Under the pieces are notes generated by a model, which had not been told where the DNA came from, did no database searches, and was given only the letters and a program-made list of their open reading frames with translations. This document shows, in pieces, positions 61,516-64,000 of a DNA stretch of 64,000 nucleotides (positions are counted from its first letter, which is position 1; every line of letters starts with the position of its first letter). The stretch comes from Mediterraneibacter glycyrrhizinilyticus (GTDB taxonomy: Bacteria > Bacillota > Clostridia > Lachnospirales > Lachnospiraceae): positions 62,001 through 126,000 of the forward strand of contig NZ_JADMSO010000003.1 of NCBI RefSeq assembly GCF_015560805.1, given 5' to 3'. The position numbers and the translations under genes are program-made.

Positions 61516-62429
61516 TAAAAAGGGATCGCCACGCCCGATTCCGTAATTGTTATTTCGTCTTTCAATATTTGCAGGAATTTTTCTGCAGCCTTAGAAAATA
61601 CTTGATTCTTTTTCCAGACAATATCCAGATGAGATTCTAATTTTGGAGCAAGGGGTTTAAAGCATAGGGTGCTGCTTTCGGAAGTGTTTACTAATTTATC
61701 AAGACATAGTGCATATCCAAAGCCTTCGTCAACCATGAGGGAAGCATTATATACCAGATTGTAAGTAGCGACAATATTCAGTTTGTCAAAATCAAGCCCA
61801 CTCCAGCCAGATATTTCGTTACGGACTAATACCTGTTGAGAAGTAATAAGCGGGATAGTTTTTATATCGTTTGGAGATATTTTTTCCTTTTTTGCAAGTG
61901 GACTGTCTTTTCGCATAAGAAGTCCCAATTGGTCTGTTACAGGCAATTTGATATAATTATATTTTTCGATATTGGCAGGCTCGATCAAAATTCCGAAATC
62001 AAGCAGTCCCTTATCCAGTTTTTCAGTTACATCATAGGCATTTCCACTAAAAAGATGATAGCGGATGTTGGGATGATCGGCTTGCAGCTTTTGAGCGGTT
62101 CTTGCAATGAAACGCATCGCATCTGTTTCACCGCCGCCGATATATACATTACCGCTGATCACTTCATCATGCATTGTAAATTCTGCTTTGGTCTTATCAA
62201 CTAAAGTAATGATTTCTTCTGCTCGATTGCGAAGCAATATTCCCTCATTGGTCAGAGTGATTTTGTGATTTCTCTTTCCACGGTTCAATAATTTTCTTCC
62301 CAACTGCTATTCTAATTCCATGATCTGCCTTGAAAGTGTAGGTTGTGTGATGTGTAAATATTCAGCAGCATTAGATATACTTTCTTCTCTTGCTACAGCA
62401 AGAAAGTATCGTAAAACACGAATTTCCAT
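61455..62429 (-). pseudogene. LysR-family regulator with an in-frame amber stop
   Basis: The minus-strand frame from ATG 62429 encodes the LysR helix-turn-helix EIRVLRYFLAVAREESISNAAEYLHITQPTLSRQIMELE, then TAG (62309-62307), then continues in the same frame with QLGRKLLNRGKRNHKITLTNEG and a full substrate-binding domain (VYIGGGETDAMRF, DFGILIEPANIEKYNYI, LDIVWKKNQVFSKAAEKFLQ). The amber replaces what is usually Glu or Lys in ELExQLG. The C-terminal tail PFYPLPPQPLITGSAKRHILGL is not LysR-like and is read from the neighbouring intron-like scrap. Either the gene is dead, or the stop is suppressed or a sequencing error. It would have controlled the divergent acetyltransferase. Confidence 0.88.
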
Positions 62430-62480
62430 AGATATGTTCCCCTTTATTATCTTTGTCAGTAAAAATAATATGCCCAAACT

Positions 62481-62499
62481 ATATGCCTGTCAAGCATAT
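62481..62499. promoter_or_regulatory. LysR-type operator
   Basis: ATATGC-CTGTCAA-GCATAT is a perfect 6-bp inverted repeat with a T-N11-A frame, placed between the divergent LysR pseudogene and the acetyltransferase promoter. Confidence 0.6.
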
Positions 62500-62520
62500 A
62501 AATCTATTTTGTATAGGTAT

Positions 62521-62549
62521 TTGATACTCCTATGAATAAACGATATACT
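62521..62549 (+). promoter_or_regulatory. sigma-A promoter for the acetyltransferase
   Basis: TTGATA (62521-62526), 17-bp spacer, TATACT (62544-62549), just downstream of the operator. Confidence 0.75.
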
Positions 62550-62585
62550 GGAAATGGATCAAGAGAAGTAAGGAGAGAAATGTAA

Positions 62586-63155
62586 ATGGAACTAAACGAT
62601 TTTTTAGCACATTTAAACAGTGGAGAAGCAGTGACGGGCGGTTCGGAACTACATCAGTTCATGCACAAGGTCAGTAATGAAGCTATGAAGATAACCGCCA
62701 TATTAAACGAGGGGTACCATACACCGGAAGAAATCAGAGATTTATTTTCAGAATTGATTGGAAAACCGGTTGACGATTCTTTTGGATTATTTCCGCCGTT
62801 CTACTCGGATTGTGGCAAAAACATTACGGTTGGTAAAAATGTTTTTATCAATTCCGGGTGTCACTTTCAGGATCAAGGCGGCATTACGATCGGTGATGGC
62901 GCATTGATCGGACATAATGTTGTTCTGGCTACATTGAATCATGATTTTGCACCCCAAAAGCGAAGTACATTGCATCCCGCGCCTATTGTGATCGGGGAAA
63001 AGGTCTGGATTGGAGCAAATGCCACCATTGTTCCGGGGGTAACTGTTGGGAATGGAGCGATTATTGCCGCGGGTGCGGTCGTTACAAAAGATGTGCCGGA
63101 AAATGTAATTGTAGGCGGCGTACCGGCTAAGATCATAAAAGAAATAAATGATTGA
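62586..63155 (+). CDS. maltose/galactoside O-acetyltransferase-like hexapeptide protein
   Basis: 189 residues. LbetaH acetyltransferase of the Maa/LacA group: [37 protein letters not shown] with the catalytic His in the family position, and [46 protein letters not shown]. It moves acetyl from acetyl-CoA to a sugar hydroxyl. The N-terminal helix is longer and less alike than in Maa. It was probably under control of the divergent LysR protein. Confidence 0.88.
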   Translation: MELNDFLAHLNSGEAVTGGSELHQFMHKVSNEAMKITAILNEGYHTPEEIRDLFSELIGKPVDDSFGLFPPFYSDCGKNITVGKNVFINSGCHFQDQGGITIGDGALIGHNVVLATLNHDFAPQKRSTLHPAPIVIGEKVWIGANATIVPGVTVGNGAIIAAGAVVTKDVPENVIVGGVPAKIIKEIND

Positions 63156-63163
63156 ATAAAAAG

Positions 63164-63197
63164 GGGAGATACACAGATTGATTTTGTGTGATCTCCC
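63164..63197. terminator. bidirectional terminator
   Basis: GGGAGAT-CACA and TGTG-ATCTCCC pair with small bulges between the convergent acetyltransferase and kinase-like genes. Confidence 0.65.
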
Positions 63198-63206
63198 TCT
63201 ACCCTA

Positions 63207-63692
63207 TTAAATATATTCAAGACGTTCAAAATACTGCATAAGGATATTTGCGCAGTTATCAACGCCCAGTTCGGAGGTGTCGAGGATCATGTGATAGTCG
63301 TTCACATCGCCCCAGGTTTTTCCGGTGTTCTCATAATAATATGCGGCACGTTCTTTGTCGGTATCTTCGACCTTTTTCTGCGCTGCCTCGCGGTCGAGTG
63401 ATTCCAGTTCCATGATACGTTTGATCCGGTCTTCTTTGTCGGCACATACAAAAATATTAAGGACATTCATGCGGTCTTTTAAAATATCGGAAGCGCACCG
63501 TCCGAGGATGATACAGGGAGATTCAGCAAGTTTGCGGATCGCTTCCGCTTCGTTATCGTAAGCGTTTTCTCCGAGTTTCTGTTCAATATATGCTTTGTCA
63601 TATACCGGAATATCCAGTCGTTTTGAAAGTTCGTTTGCAATGACACTGGCTCCGGTTCCAAAACGACGGCTCATTGTGATTACTAATTTCAT
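63207..63692 (-). CDS. cytidylate-kinase-like family protein
   Basis: 161 residues from ATG 63692 (AGGAGG eight bases upstream). VITMSRRFGTGASVIANELSKRL is a P-loop variant (usual ISR-x-x-GSGG), IPVYDKAYIE follows, then CIILGRCASDIL and FVCADKEDRIKRIMELESLDREAAQKKV with the lid-like basic helix. Family PF13189. It is shorter than typical members near 200 residues. Substrate not known; true CMP kinase activity is doubtful because the P-loop Lys is absent. Confidence 0.8.
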   Translation of the reverse strand: MKLVITMSRRFGTGASVIANELSKRLDIPVYDKAYIEQKLGENAYDNEAEAIRKLAESPCIILGRCASDILKDRMNVLNIFVCADKEDRIKRIMELESLDREAAQKKVEDTDKERAAYYYENTGKTWGDVNDYHMILDTSELGVDNCANILMQYFERLEYI

Positions 63693-63784
63693 CTTCAAAC
63701 CCTCCTATCTTTTGTGGGACGCCGACCGGACGATCACGATGCGGCAAAAGCAGACGGACCGTCCGGCTTGGATAGCATCAAAAA

Positions 63785-64000
63785 TTAATCGGCAAGTGTT
63801 TCTGCGATCTTAGCGCAAAGCTCGTCCAGATCCTCAAGCTGATCATCCTGCAGAGCTGATTTGACGGCAAAGTTTTCTGTGAGAAGCGTCATGCCTTTCA
63901 TCTCTGCGAGACGGGCTTCGATCAGTTTGGCGGATGTCGGAGCCCATGTGCCGTTTCCGAGAACTGCAACGGTGCGGTTCTTGATACCGAGAGCGTTCAT
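63785..64000 (-). CDS. FprA-type flavoprotein, C-terminal end (partial)
   Basis: 72 codons including the stop are visible; the gene runs off the right edge. IKNRTVAVLGNGTWAPTSAKLIEARLAEM is the flavodoxin-domain end seen in A-type flavoproteins (FprA, oxygen or NO reductases of anaerobes). The ATG at the edge is probably internal. The di-iron MBL domain would lie outside the window. Followed by a 92-base gap and the kinase-like gene on the same strand. Confidence 0.7.
   Translation of the reverse strand: MNALGIKNRTVAVLGNGTWAPTSAKLIEARLAEMKGMTLLTENFAVKSALQDDQLEDLDELCAKIAETLAD

Overview
The window looks like the chromosome of an endospore-forming, low-to-mid GC Firmicute of the family Lachnospiraceae (gut Clostridia). 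The evidence is gene content and order: an mraZ-rsmH-ftsL-PBP-PBP-mraY-murD-ftsW-ftsQ-ftsZ division cluster running straight into spoIIGA-sigE and then sigG, a cotJABC spore-coat operon, an FprA-type flavoprotein, and strong AGGAGG ribosome sites with several TTG starts. No rRNA is present. One tRNA (Pro, GGG) is seen on the minus strand. I cannot name the species.

Layout. (1) 1-6.3 kb: a very AT-rich surface-polysaccharide block: the end of a glycosyltransferase, a large GT-C-like membrane protein, an acyltransferase-3 fused to a GLUG-like beta domain, and a Wzx-like flippase. (2) 6.5-8.3 kb: an AAA-ATPase-like/PD-(D/E)XK protein of the PF09820/PF08011 type. (3) 8.5-14.8 kb: a lone tyrosine recombinase followed by three secreted proteins that share choline-binding-type wall repeats but carry different catalytic heads (CHAP-like, NlpC/P60-like, metallo-beta-lactamase fold). 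The set resembles the pneumococcal choline-binding proteins CbpD and Pce. (4) 14.9-23.2 kb: YerB-like lipoprotein, cotJABC, tRNA-Pro, YczE-like membrane protein, asnB, a SEDS protein, DegV and a small membrane protein. (5) 23.3-35.7 kb: the division and cell-wall cluster, opened by a promoter overlaid with 10-bp-spaced MraZ boxes. (6) 35.7-41.7 kb: spoIIGA-sigE behind a Spo0A-type promoter, a beta-CASP metallohydrolase, a sodium/proline symporter and sigG. (7) 41.8-61.3 kb: housekeeping genes (HAD phosphatase, FMN-binding-like protein, pth, mfd, PrsA-like foldase, RmlD-like reductase, dicarboxylate symporter, HipA-like kinase, ABC-F protein, patatin, ppk, galM, topB, hexapeptide transferase). 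(8) 61.3-64 kb: a group II intron-like scrap, a LysR regulator broken by one in-frame amber codon, a divergent acetyltransferase, a cytidylate-kinase-like protein and the end of an FprA-type flavoprotein.

Two themes tie the window together. The first is the link between cell wall and sporulation: two class B PBPs in tandem, two SEDS proteins, FtsZ, and then the SpoIIGA/SigE switch, with hairpins placed where vegetative and sporulation expression might be separated. The second is a dispersed family of intergenic palindromes whose arms resemble GCGTCGRTGTACAAGGGG. It occurs at about 9.56, 17.58, 42.53, 42.93 and 48.76 kb; the last copy is a 270-bp composite with two further long hairpins nested inside. 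I cannot match this family to anything I know, and it is my best candidate for something undescribed.

Limits: all functions are read by eye from translated sequence and motifs. No database search or folding program was run.
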